Shown in pieces: positions 1 through 6,934 of a DNA stretch of 6,961 nt. A model generated the notes under the pieces. The model was not told where the DNA came from and did not search any database. It worked only from the letters and a program-made list of their open reading frames with translations. The stretch's first letter is position 1. Every line of letters starts with the position of its first letter. Source of the DNA: DATFYI01 sp035315125 (GTDB lineage: Bacteria; Chloroflexota; Anaerolineae; Anaerolineales; Anaerolineaceae); assembly GCA_035315125.1 (NCBI GenBank), contig DATFYI010000016.1, forward strand, positions 1-6,961, written 5' to 3'. The position numbers were made by a program, and so were the translations under genes.

Positions 1-2
1 TT

Positions 3-101
3 CCCGGTTGGAAGGGCGCCTGGGTGGCCGACCCGGAAGGCAACATCATCGAACTTAACCAGGGCTATGTGGACCAGGATAATCCGCCACCTTTGTATTG
101 A
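3..101 (+). CDS. C-terminal end of a VOC (glyoxalase/bleomycin-resistance fold) protein, 5' truncated by the window
   Basis: Reading from base 3, 32 codons run open to a TGA at 99-101. The peptide contains AWVADPEGNIIELNQGY, the usual last beta-strand signature of the vicinal oxygen chelate superfamily (D-P-x-G-N-x-x-E-L). In metal-dependent members the Glu of this motif (codon 51-53) is a metal ligand. The family covers glyoxalase I, extradiol dioxygenases, fosfomycin and bleomycin resistance proteins and many uncharacterised lyases, so no substrate can be assigned from the tail alone. The gene lies on the same strand, 58 bases before the epimerase homologue, and could share a transcript with it. 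Its codons are GC-rich, like those of the epimerase. It is too short to appear as a normal open reading frame; the call rests on the motif and the in-frame stop. Confidence 0.72.
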   Translation, partial: PGWKGAWVADPEGNIIELNQGYVDQDNPPPLY

Positions 102-159
102 GAACTTCTACTCAAACAGATACTGTCGAGAATTGCCATAATAAAAGGAATTATTCAAG

Positions 160-1995
160 ATGAATGAAATCAAGTTTACTTTTTCCGATACGATTGCCGG
201 CTACGTCAGCGGCTTTGACCGCGAAAGCGATACTTTTGGCCTCCGCACCAGCGACGGGAGAGAATACAACCTCAAGCTCAAGTCAAACACATACGGCTGG
301 ATCGCCAATAACCTGGATGAACCCCGCCAATGGTGCAACCCCGACCAGATCCGAACCATGCTGGTGCCGGGGCGTTACATGTTCAATTATGGCATCTACT
401 ACCCCGAAGGCGGCGATTTTAACTATGAAGTCCAGTTTGTCATTTTCATGGCCGCCAAGGAAAATGCCTATGGCTTCGAACTCGCCGATTGGTGGTCGAA
501 ACAAATTGTCTCGATCGGTGATTTCTATATCCGGGCGGAGTTCGGAGAAGGGCACCCTATCGACTATCGCGATTACCGCACTATTATCAACCTGTCAGGC
601 AAAAAGGAAGCCGATAACTTCCGCCAGGAAACCGACACGATCTCGCGCCTGGTATATGGCATGGCCTCCTGCTACCTGATGACCGGCGAAGACCGCTTCC
701 TGGAAGTCGCTGAAAAAGGCACCCTGTATCTGCGTGAACACATGCGCTTCTACGATGCGGACGAAAAGGTGGTCTACTGGTACCACGGCATCGATGTGCA
801 TGGTAACCGTGAAGACAAGGTCTTCGCCTCCGAGTTTGGCGATGACTTTGATGCCATCCCGGCTTACGAACAAATCTATGCGCTGGCAGGCCCGATCCAG
901 ACCTACCGGATCACAGGCGACCCGCGCATCTTGAAAGACGCAGAAATGACCGTGGACCTGTTCGAGCGCTTCTATCTGGATAAAACCCACGGCGGCTATT
1001 TCTCGCACCTGGACCCGATCTCGCTCGACCCGCGCAGCGACTCACTGGGTCCGAACAAAGGCAAGAAAAATTGGAATTCGGTCGGCGACCACGCTCCAGC
1101 TTACCTGATCAACCTGTACCTGGCGACCGGCGAAAAGCGCTACGCCGATTTCCTGGAATATACCTTCGATACCATCGCGGCGCATTTCCCTGATTATGAG
1201 GACAGCCCGTTCGTACAGGAAAAATTCTTTGAGGACTGGTCTAAAGACCAGAAGCACATGTGGCAGCAAAATCGCGGGGTGGTGGGACATAACCTCAAGA
1301 TCGCCTGGAACATGATGCGCATGAACAGTCTTAAAAGCAAGGACGCCTACGTGGCTTTGGCTCGGCGGATTGCTGAAGAGATGCCCAAGGTGGGCATGGA
1401 CAGCCAACGCGCCGGATGGTACGACGTGATGGAACGCGTAAAGCACGGCAAGGAAGAATGGAACCGTTTAGCCTTCCATGACCGCAAAGCCTGGTGGCAG
1501 CAAGAACAGGGCATTCTGGCTTACCTCATCCTGAACGGAACATTGGGCAATAGTGAATATCTAAAAATTGCCCGCGAGTCGGAGGCCTTCTACAACGCCT
1601 ACCACCTGGATCATGATGACGGAGGAGTGTACTTCAACGTGCTGGCCAATGGCCTGCCTTACCTTCTGGGCACCGAGCGCTTCAAGGGCAGTCACTCGAT
1701 GAGCTTTTATCATGCTTCTGAACTATGCTATCTTTCGGCAGTATACAACAACCTGTTGATTTTCAAGCGCCCAATGGACTTTTACTTCAAGCCGCAGCCC
1801 GGCGCCTTCCCGCGTAATATTCTGCGCGTATCGCCGGATATCCTGCCTGAAGGCAGTATCCACATCGGCAAAGTATGGATCAATGATGAACCCTACGATA
1901 ATTTTGATGCAAATAATTTGACCGTCAAATTGCCGGCCACAAAAGATCAGGTACGCGTCAAGGTTAGGATTGAACCCGTTCAAAGAGAACATTAA
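160..1995 (+). CDS. AGE-family (N-acylglucosamine 2-epimerase / cellobiose 2-epimerase-like) protein with extra N- and C-terminal domains
   Basis: 611 residues, soluble, with no signal peptide or membrane segment visible. The central part (about 125-535) looks like the (alpha/alpha)6 barrel of the AGE superfamily, whose members epimerise or isomerise sugars in the cytoplasm. Family landmarks are GGYFSHLDP (278-286), GDHAPAYLINLY (309-320), GHNLKIAWN (376-384), KAWWQQEQG (443-451) and SFYHASELCYL (515-525). His311, His377 and His518 line up with the three catalytic histidines of cellobiose 2-epimerases. The Glu that usually follows the second His (H-x-x-E) is Lys380 here, and the Glu of the WWxxxE motif is Gln450, so the reaction may differ. 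Residues 1-125 form a beta-rich extra domain and 538-611 another; single-domain epimerases are about 400 residues. The ATG at 160 has AAAGGAA at 144-150 upstream. The gene sits where slr1855 lies in the Synechocystis icfG cluster. Family placement is fairly secure; the substrate is unknown. Confidence 0.8.
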   Translation: MNEIKFTFSDTIAGYVSGFDRESDTFGLRTSDGREYNLKLKSNTYGWIANNLDEPRQWCNPDQIRTMLVPGRYMFNYGIYYPEGGDFNYEVQFVIFMAAKENAYGFELADWWSKQIVSIGDFYIRAEFGEGHPIDYRDYRTIINLSGKKEADNFRQETDTISRLVYGMASCYLMTGEDRFLEVAEKGTLYLREHMRFYDADEKVVYWYHGIDVHGNREDKVFASEFGDDFDAIPAYEQIYALAGPIQTYRITGDPRILKDAEMTVDLFERFYLDKTHGGYFSHLDPISLDPRSDSLGPNKGKKNWNSVGDHAPAYLINLYLATGEKRYADFLEYTFDTIAAHFPDYEDSPFVQEKFFEDWSKDQKHMWQQNRGVVGHNLKIAWNMMRMNSLKSKDAYVALARRIAEEMPKVGMDSQRAGWYDVMERVKHGKEEWNRLAFHDRKAWWQQEQGILAYLILNGTLGNSEYLKIARESEAFYNAYHLDHDDGGVYFNVLANGLPYLLGTERFKGSHSMSFYHASELCYLSAVYNNLLIFKRPMDFYFKPQPGAFPRNILRVSPDILPEGSIHIGKVWINDEPYDNFDANNLTVKLPATKDQVRVKVRIEPVQREH

Positions 1996-2000
1996 CTGAT

Positions 2001-2060
2001 AACGAGGGGTTACTCGTCTTCTGCTCTCATATTCGACCAGGAAGCCTGTAACCCCTTGTT
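2001..2060. repeat. Long inverted repeat / potential RNA hairpin in the gap before the STAS gene
   Basis: AACGAGGGGTTAC (2001-2013) is the reverse complement of GTAACCCCTTGTT (2048-2060) at 12 of 13 positions. The single mismatch (2004 with 2057) would be a G-U wobble in RNA. The 34-base loop contains a possible inner pairing of CTTC (2018-2021) with GAAG (2041-2044). The bases after the right arm (CATTGTTCGTTCG) do not form a T-run, and there is none on the other strand, so it is not a textbook intrinsic terminator in either direction. A small competing hairpin, CGAG (2003-2006) with CTCG (2013-2016), uses part of the left arm. It could be a processing site, a partial terminator or attenuator between the epimerase and the regulatory genes, or a protein-binding operator. 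The sequence does not decide between these. Confidence 0.6.
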
Positions 2061-2078
2061 CATTGTTCGTTCGACACC

Positions 2079-2085
2079 AGAGGAG
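2079..2085 (+). promoter_or_regulatory. Shine-Dalgarno site that fixes the start of the first STAS gene
   Basis: AGAGGAG ends eight bases before the GTG at 2094. A GTG three codons earlier (2085) overlaps the last base of this site and has no purine-rich site of its own upstream. The GTG at 2094 is therefore the better start. Confidence 0.75.
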
Positions 2086-2093
2086 TGTGGCAA

Positions 2094-2426
2094 GTGGAAG
2101 TAAATAAATCTTTGATACAAGACGTAAATGTGGTTGAAATAACGGGTGACCTGGATGGTAGTACTGCACCAAACGTCCAGGCAGAAATCATTCCTCTGGT
2201 TACTCCTGAGGCAAAATTAATCCTTGATCTGAGTAAAGTGGGCTATATGTCTAGCTCAGGTTTACGGATGTTGTTGGTCACGTATCGCATGATTACAGGC
2301 AAAAGCGGCAAGGTCATTTTAGTAGGCCTTTCCGAAGAAATCCAGGATACCATGTCGATGACCGGGTTTCTTGATTTTTTCACCTACTTGCCAACCCTGG
2401 ATGATGCATTAAAGGCAATTGTCTAG
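2094..2426 (+). CDS. STAS-domain anti-sigma factor antagonist (SpoIIAA/RsbV-like), Slr1856-type
   Basis: 110 residues from the GTG at 2094, a single STAS domain and the normal length for stand-alone anti-anti-sigma factors. It shows the strand-turn ITGDLDGS (16-23), then LDLSKVGYMSSSGLRMLL (44-61) and DTMSMTGF before the last helix. In SpoIIAA the phosphorylated Ser is the first Ser of D-S-S-G-L. The equivalent here is Ser54 in Y-M-S-S-S-G-L, with Ser53 replacing the Asp. Such proteins are phosphorylated by a HATPase-type anti-sigma kinase, released by a PP2C phosphatase, and bind partners when unphosphorylated. The gene ends 16 bases before the debranching enzyme start, so the two are almost certainly cotranscribed. 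By position it corresponds to slr1856 of the Synechocystis icfG cluster. Its partner (sigma-factor regulator or a metabolic enzyme) is not known from the sequence. Confidence 0.9.
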   Translation: MEVNKSLIQDVNVVEITGDLDGSTAPNVQAEIIPLVTPEAKLILDLSKVGYMSSSGLRMLLVTYRMITGKSGKVILVGLSEEIQDTMSMTGFLDFFTYLPTLDDALKAIV

Positions 2427-2433
2427 TTTGATT

Positions 2434-2437
2434 GGAG
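2434..2437 (+). promoter_or_regulatory. Shine-Dalgarno site that fixes the start of the debranching enzyme gene
   Basis: GGAG lies five bases before the ATG at 2443. The longest open frame could begin at a TTG at 2419, inside the end of the STAS gene, but that codon has no upstream purine-rich site. The first eight codons of that extension also precede the family's usual N-terminus. Confidence 0.6.
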
Positions 2438-2442
2438 TCTTT

Positions 2443-4554
2443 ATGGAACGGATCGATGCGTATCCAACACATGAATATGAAGGTTTCAAGCTTCGTCCCG
2501 GGAAACCTTTTCCATTTGGAGCCACTTTTGTTCCAGGAGGGGTGAATTTTTCAATTTATTCCAGCCATGCCTCAACCTGCAAGCTGGTACTATTCGATAA
2601 AGGGCAGCCGCAACCAAAAGTCGAGATACCTTTTCCGGAAGAGTTTAAGATCGGCGATGTTTTTTCAATGGTGGTTTTTGGACTGGAATATGAAAACATC
2701 GAATATGGCTACCGGTTGGATGGGCCTTTCGATCCTCAACAAGGGCACCGGTTCGATCAGACTAAGATATTGCTGGACCCATATGCTAAAGCCATTAGCG
2801 GGCGAGATATTTGGGGAAAGCCGCCAAATTGGGATAATATCTTTGCTCACCGTTCTCTGTTGGTGTACGATGACTTCGATTGGGATAAAGATCGTCCATT
2901 AGAGATCCCGATGGAAGATATGGTCATTTACGAAATGCATGTCCGCAGTTTCACCCGGCACCCCTCCTCGGGTGTCAAGTTTCCAGGCACTTTTGCCGGA
3001 ATCCGGCAAAAAATACCTTACTTGAAGGAACTGGGGGTAAATTGCATTGAATTAATGCCAATCTATGAGTTTGATGAATTTGAAAACAGCCGCACCAGCC
3101 CTGTAACGGGTGAAACGCTGATGAACTACTGGGGATATAGTACGGTAGGTTTTTTTGCACCAAAATCCGGTCTGGCTGCGACCGGGAAAATGGGTATGCA
3201 GGTGGATGAAATGAAGACGTTGGTGAAAGAACTCCACCGCAATGGGATTGAAGTTTTCCTGGATGTAGTTTTTAACCATACGGCCGAAGGGAATGAAAAC
3301 GGGCCCTATATTTCTTTCAAAGGTATTGACAACAAAACTTATTACATGCTGACGCCAGAAGGTTATTATTTTAATTTTAGCGGAACCGGAAATACTTTAA
3401 ATTGCAATAATCCTGTTGTCAGAAACATAGTGCTGGATTGTCTACGCTACTGGGCGGCTGAATACCATATCGATGGTTTTCGTTTTGACCTCGCATCCAT
3501 CCTGGGGAGAGATCCTTTAGGGTATCCACTTTCTAATCCTCCGCTGCTTGAGTCGCTGGCTTTTGACCCGATTTTGGCCAAATGCAAGCTAATTGCAGAA
3601 GCGTGGGATGCAGGTGGGCTGTATCAGGTAGGCTCATTTCCTGCCTACGGGCGCTGGGCCGAATGGAATGGCAAATTCCGCGACGGGATACGTAATTTCT
3701 TAAGAGGAGAGCCCGGTAAGGTAGGGGATGTCGCACAGCGGATACAGGGCTCGCCGGATTTGTATGCCAGTCGTGGGCCTACAGCTTCAATTAATTTCAT
3801 CACCTGTCATGACGGCTTCACGCTCTACGATCTAGTCGCTTATAACGACAAACATAACGAAGCCAATGGCGAAGGCAACCAGGATGGCTCCAACGATAAC
3901 AATAGTTGGAATTGCGGATGGGAAGGCCCATCAACCGATCCGGCGGTCAACGCTTTGCGTCTTCGCCAGATGAAAAATGCAGCGGCTATGCTGCTGGTCA
4001 GTCAGGGAGTTCCTATGATTTTAATGGGGGATGAAATTACCCGAACCCAAAAAGGCAATAACAATACCTATTGCCAGGATAATGAATTAAATTGGCTGGA
4101 TTGGGACCTGGTGAATTCACAGGCTGAATTGTTGCGCTTTTTCCAAAACCTGATTCGGTTCCGATTGGCACACCCTGTCCTGCGCAATCGTTGGCATTTG
4201 ATCAATCAAGATCGGATTGGCAGCGGTTACCCGGATATTTCGTGGCATGGCACGCAAGCCTGGAATCCAGATTGGTCCAGCTCGAGCCGTGTCCTGGCTT
4301 TCATGTTGGATGGCAAACACGCACGTGGCGGCACGCTTGAAGACAATTCTATTTATGTGGGCATGAACATGCACTGGGATCGCCTGTGGTTCGAATTGCC
4401 CAGATTACCGGAAGGGAAAAACTGGCATGTTCTCGCAAATACTGGCGCCCCGGCTCCCGAAGATATATGGGAGACCGGTTGTGAACCCAGGCTCGATCAG
4501 CAGGACGGCATCTCATTAGGGGGTCGTTCTGTGGTCGTATTGGTTAGCAAGTAA
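2443..4554 (+). CDS. glgX: Glycogen debranching enzyme, GH13 isoamylase type (GlgX/TreX-like)
   Basis: 703 residues from the ATG at 2443. The enzyme hydrolyses alpha-1,6 branches of glycogen or limit dextrins in the cytoplasm. A CBM48-type domain occupies about residues 15-125 (GATFVPGGVNFSIYSSHA, then YGYRLDGPFDP). The GH13 barrel follows with every conserved region present: MNYWGYS (227-233), DVVFNH (274-279), GFRFD with nucleophile Asp349, IAEAWDAGG with acid/base Glu386, and FITCHDG with His456 and Asp457. The stretch LYQVGSFP to WAEWNGKFRD after Glu386 is typical of bacterial and plant isoamylase-type debranching enzymes. A beta-rich C-terminal domain follows after about residue 590. The length lies between E. 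coli GlgX (657) and archaeal TreX (about 718). The gene sits between two STAS genes, as slr1857 does in the Synechocystis icfG cluster, which suggests that glycogen breakdown is coordinated with the signalling module. The catalytic residues look intact. Confidence 0.95.
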   Translation: MERIDAYPTHEYEGFKLRPGKPFPFGATFVPGGVNFSIYSSHASTCKLVLFDKGQPQPKVEIPFPEEFKIGDVFSMVVFGLEYENIEYGYRLDGPFDPQQGHRFDQTKILLDPYAKAISGRDIWGKPPNWDNIFAHRSLLVYDDFDWDKDRPLEIPMEDMVIYEMHVRSFTRHPSSGVKFPGTFAGIRQKIPYLKELGVNCIELMPIYEFDEFENSRTSPVTGETLMNYWGYSTVGFFAPKSGLAATGKMGMQVDEMKTLVKELHRNGIEVFLDVVFNHTAEGNENGPYISFKGIDNKTYYMLTPEGYYFNFSGTGNTLNCNNPVVRNIVLDCLRYWAAEYHIDGFRFDLASILGRDPLGYPLSNPPLLESLAFDPILAKCKLIAEAWDAGGLYQVGSFPAYGRWAEWNGKFRDGIRNFLRGEPGKVGDVAQRIQGSPDLYASRGPTASINFITCHDGFTLYDLVAYNDKHNEANGEGNQDGSNDNNSWNCGWEGPSTDPAVNALRLRQMKNAAAMLLVSQGVPMILMGDEITRTQKGNNNTYCQDNELNWLDWDLVNSQAELLRFFQNLIRFRLAHPVLRNRWHLINQDRIGSGYPDISWHGTQAWNPDWSSSSRVLAFMLDGKHARGGTLEDNSIYVGMNMHWDRLWFELPRLPEGKNWHVLANTGAPAPEDIWETGCEPRLDQQDGISLGGRSVVVLVSK

Positions 4555-4603
4555 TTATTAAGAAATCTAATTTCACTATTTTTAAGACGAAAGGACAAAT
4601 GTC

Positions 4604-4930
4604 ATGGCTTTCAATGTAACTTCTAAAATTTTGGAAGATGGAACGGCCGAGATTACCCTGGTTGGAGAACTGGATGGAAGTGTTGCGAATGATTTCAAGG
4701 CCGCAGTTGAGAAAGTAGCGCTCGAGAAACCAAAAAAAGTGGTATTGATGGTAAAGGATCTGGAATATATGTCAAGCGCCGGTTTGCGGGTGCTGGTTTT
4801 TACTAAGCAAAAAATGGGTTCGGATGTCGATATTTATGTCATCGCTGCTCAGGACGCAGTTCGCGACACAATCGAGATGACCGGTTTCCAACATAGTGTC
4901 ATTATTCAGGATGAATATAACGCAATATAA
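4604..4930 (+). CDS. Second STAS-domain anti-sigma factor antagonist, Slr1859-type
   Basis: 108 residues from the ATG at 4604, with AAGGA (4591-4595) eight bases upstream. It is one STAS domain with VGELDGS (20-26), KDLEYMSSAGLRVLV (51-65) and DTIEMTGF near the C-terminus. The predicted phosphoacceptor is Ser58, the residue before Ala in Y-M-S-S-A-G-L; the following position, Ser in SpoIIAA and in the first STAS protein here, is Ala. The two STAS proteins share only the core motifs (G-[DE]-L-D-G-S, Y-M-S-S-x-G-L-R, M-T-G-F) and are otherwise well diverged, so they are old paralogues, not a recent duplication. A 49-base gap without a hairpin separates it from the debranching enzyme gene, and 72 bases separate it from the phosphatase gene. 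It probably responds to the same kinase and phosphatase but may bind a different target. Confidence 0.92.
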   Translation: MAFNVTSKILEDGTAEITLVGELDGSVANDFKAAVEKVALEKPKKVVLMVKDLEYMSSAGLRVLVFTKQKMGSDVDIYVIAAQDAVRDTIEMTGFQHSVIIQDEYNAI

Positions 4931-4993
4931 AACCATTTTGTTTGTTGATTGAGTGGCCCTGTTTGGAAGGTTACTCTTCATTGTTAATTTCAT

Positions 4994-4998
4994 GGAGG
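4994..4998 (+). promoter_or_regulatory. Shine-Dalgarno site that fixes the start of the phosphatase gene
   Basis: GGAGG ends four bases before the ATG at 5003. A TTG at 5000 is in the same frame directly before that ATG but lies one base from the site, too close for initiation. Confidence 0.7.
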
Positions 4999-5002
4999 TT
5001 TG

Positions 5003-6826
5003 ATGGCGATTTCAACCATAGATGAAAGAGTAGGTTTTCTCAGGAATTCACTCTTGTTTCCAAATCCCAAATTAAAGACACTGCAAGAAATTGCTTCGAA
5101 ACTGGAGGATGTAGAGTACCAAGCAGACGAACCAATTTTCAAAGCCGGTGATTCGGGCGATTATATGTATTTTGTCAAAAAGGGTAAGGTACGGGTTCAT
5201 ACGGAAAACCGTGTTATCGAAATTCTGGGTGTTAACGCAATATTTGGTGAAATGGCCCTGCTTGATTCAAGACCCCGCATGGCTACGGTAACTTCCGTTG
5301 AAAAAACCGACCTATTGCGGCTCGACAAAGCTTCATTTGATAAATTAATCCATGGACGGATTGAAATCGTCCAGGGTATTACCGATGTCCTCACAAAACG
5401 GCTACGCTTTCAAGATCATGAACTGGAAGAAACACGCCAAAGCCTGGAAAAAGTAATCCTGCCATTGGGCATTGCTCTATCTACAGAAAAAAACTTGGAT
5501 CATTTGGTGGAACGTATCCTGTTAGAAGCCAAAAAATTGTGCAGCGCCGATGCAGGGACGATGTATCTCTGTACTGCTGATAATCACCTCAAATTCAATA
5601 TCATGTTCACCGATTCTCTAAACATTGCTTTGGGTGGGTCAACGGGCAAAGAAATTCCTTTTCCACCCATCTCTTTAGTGGATAAAAATAATGGCCAGCC
5701 AAACTACCATAATGTTTCCACTTATGTTGCAAATACCGGCCATTCCGTAAATATTCCGGATATATACCATGCCAAAGATTTTGATTTTACCGGCACGATG
5801 GAGTTCGACAAGCGCATGGGTTACCGGTCGATTTCAAATCTGACCGTTCCGCTTAAAAACCATTTGGGTGATGTGATTGGGGTATTACAGTTATTTAATG
5901 CCCAAGATACAACCACCAAGCAAGTCGTCCCATTCAATGCTTATCAGCAATTGATAGTTGAATCGCTCGCCTCTCAAGCAGCTGTATCTCTGAATACTCA
6001 GGAACTGCTGAAACGCCAGGAAATACTGGTAAAAATTGAACATGACGTTCAGGTTGGACGCCAGATACAGGCTGATTTTTTGCCAGATGTGTTACCTCAA
6101 CCGGAGGGATGGGAGATCAAAGCCTTTTTTCAGCCGGCACGCGAGGTAGCCGGTGATTTTTATGATGCATTCATGATCGATGATAACCTGATTGGGTTCG
6201 TTATTGCAGATGTTTGTGACAAAGGTGTCGGGGCGGCGCTCTTCATGGCTCTCAGCCGTAGTTTGATTCGGGCATTTGGATGGATCAATAGTCGCTCCAA
6301 TCCAGAGTTTAACAGCAATACCTCGGAAAACCAGATGCTTGATTTCATCGAGATGGGATTAGACCCCATTGGTCTTACCAATAATTACATCGCTCAAATC
6401 CATAGCAAAATGAACATGTTTGTAACCCTTTTTTTTGGCATGCTTGATCCAAAAAAAGGGGTGGTGACGTATATTAATGCCGGGCATAATCCCCCTGTTC
6501 TGCTGGATTCCAACGGGGAGGTAAAAGCCCGCCTGACACTGACCGGACCAGCGGTGGGCATGCTACCAGATATTATCTACGCCTACCGGCAGATAACGAT
6601 AGAACCTGGAGATTTATTATTTTTATTTACCGATGGCGTGCCCGAATCGCACAATCCAGCAGGTAAGTTATTGACGGAAAAAAGAATGCTGGAAATCTTA
6701 TCAGAGCCCGTCCCGGCTGCCAGTGTGCTTCTCGATCGGGTTGTCCATGAACTCAATGATTTTATGTCTACTGCCAATCAATTTGACGATATCACGATGT
6801 TGGCGATCAGACGAAAGCAAAAATGA
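5003..6826 (+). CDS. icfG: IcfG-like PP2C/SpoIIE-type protein phosphatase with cNMP-binding and GAF sensor domains
   Basis: 607 residues from the ATG at 5003, with no membrane segment visible. Residues 20-135 form a cyclic-nucleotide-binding domain with the phosphate-binding cassette FGEMALLDSRPRMATV (81-96). Glu83 and Arg92, which hold the ribose and phosphate in CRP and PKA, are both present. A charged helical linker (about 130-152) leads to a GAF domain (about 155-337), and a second helix leads to the SpoIIE/RsbU-type PP2C domain (about 345-605). Metal-site motifs are VAGDFYD (Asp385, Asp388), IADVCDKGVGAALFMA (Asp403, Gly408), NAGHNPP (492-498), LFTDGVPE (Asp544) and FDDITM (Asp595, Asp596), so the enzyme should be active with Mn2+ or Mg2+. 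It should dephosphorylate the two STAS proteins encoded just upstream, with ligand binding to the sensor domains setting its activity. By order and architecture it corresponds to slr1860 (icfG); the symbol rests on synteny recalled from memory. Confidence 0.92.
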   Translation: MAISTIDERVGFLRNSLLFPNPKLKTLQEIASKLEDVEYQADEPIFKAGDSGDYMYFVKKGKVRVHTENRVIEILGVNAIFGEMALLDSRPRMATVTSVEKTDLLRLDKASFDKLIHGRIEIVQGITDVLTKRLRFQDHELEETRQSLEKVILPLGIALSTEKNLDHLVERILLEAKKLCSADAGTMYLCTADNHLKFNIMFTDSLNIALGGSTGKEIPFPPISLVDKNNGQPNYHNVSTYVANTGHSVNIPDIYHAKDFDFTGTMEFDKRMGYRSISNLTVPLKNHLGDVIGVLQLFNAQDTTTKQVVPFNAYQQLIVESLASQAAVSLNTQELLKRQEILVKIEHDVQVGRQIQADFLPDVLPQPEGWEIKAFFQPAREVAGDFYDAFMIDDNLIGFVIADVCDKGVGAALFMALSRSLIRAFGWINSRSNPEFNSNTSENQMLDFIEMGLDPIGLTNNYIAQIHSKMNMFVTLFFGMLDPKKGVVTYINAGHNPPVLLDSNGEVKARLTLTGPAVGMLPDIIYAYRQITIEPGDLLFLFTDGVPESHNPAGKLLTEKRMLEILSEPVPAASVLLDRVVHELNDFMSTANQFDDITMLAIRRKQK

Positions 6827-6882
6827 AAGAGTTGCCAGACGAGTTGGAAGCAATGATCAGATTAAGGATGATACGTTATTAA
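6823..6882 (+). other. Short 19-codon open frame overlapping the phosphatase stop by ATGA
   Basis: An ATG at 6823 overlaps the phosphatase TGA (ATGA), the usual arrangement for translational coupling. The frame closes at a TAA after 19 codons (MKELPDELEA...). After that stop the same frame is open again to 6942 and has an ATG at 6901. No family is recognised, and no good upstream ribosome-binding site is visible. It may be chance, a coupling peptide, or the remnant of a gene start. The 108 bases from 6827 to 6934 show no convincing terminator or promoter. Confidence 0.12.
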
Positions 6883-6934
6883 TACAGTCGAAATCCCCGC
6901 ATGGATGAGGATTTGATGAAAATAAGAGGCCTTA

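Noticed and set aside
137..142. CATAAT as a -10 promoter element before the epimerase homologue
   Set aside because: No matching -35 at 16-18 bases, and transcription would begin inside the ribosome-binding site.
140..155. AATAA/TTATT hairpin placing the epimerase ribosome-binding site in its loop
   Set aside because: Only five A-T pairs; too weak to be meaningful.
283..1446. Open frames on the minus strand opposite the epimerase homologue
   Set aside because: They mirror GC-rich coding sequence, resemble no family I recognise and lack ribosome-binding sites.
2085..2093. Extended start of the first STAS gene at the GTG at 2085
   Set aside because: It overlaps the only Shine-Dalgarno site; the GTG at 2094 has ideal spacing to that site.
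2419..2442. TTG start of the debranching enzyme inside the STAS gene
   Set aside because: No ribosome-binding site precedes it, while GGAG sits correctly before the ATG at 2443.
4969..4976. GGTTACTC shared with 2008-2015 as a common operator before the STAS and phosphatase genes
   Set aside because: An eight-base match between two gaps of this size is not unlikely by chance, and the second copy lacks the inverted arm.
6924..6934. TAAG-AGGC-CTTA hairpin as a terminator before the last start codon
   Set aside because: A four-base stem with no following T-run; it more simply contains the ribosome-binding site.
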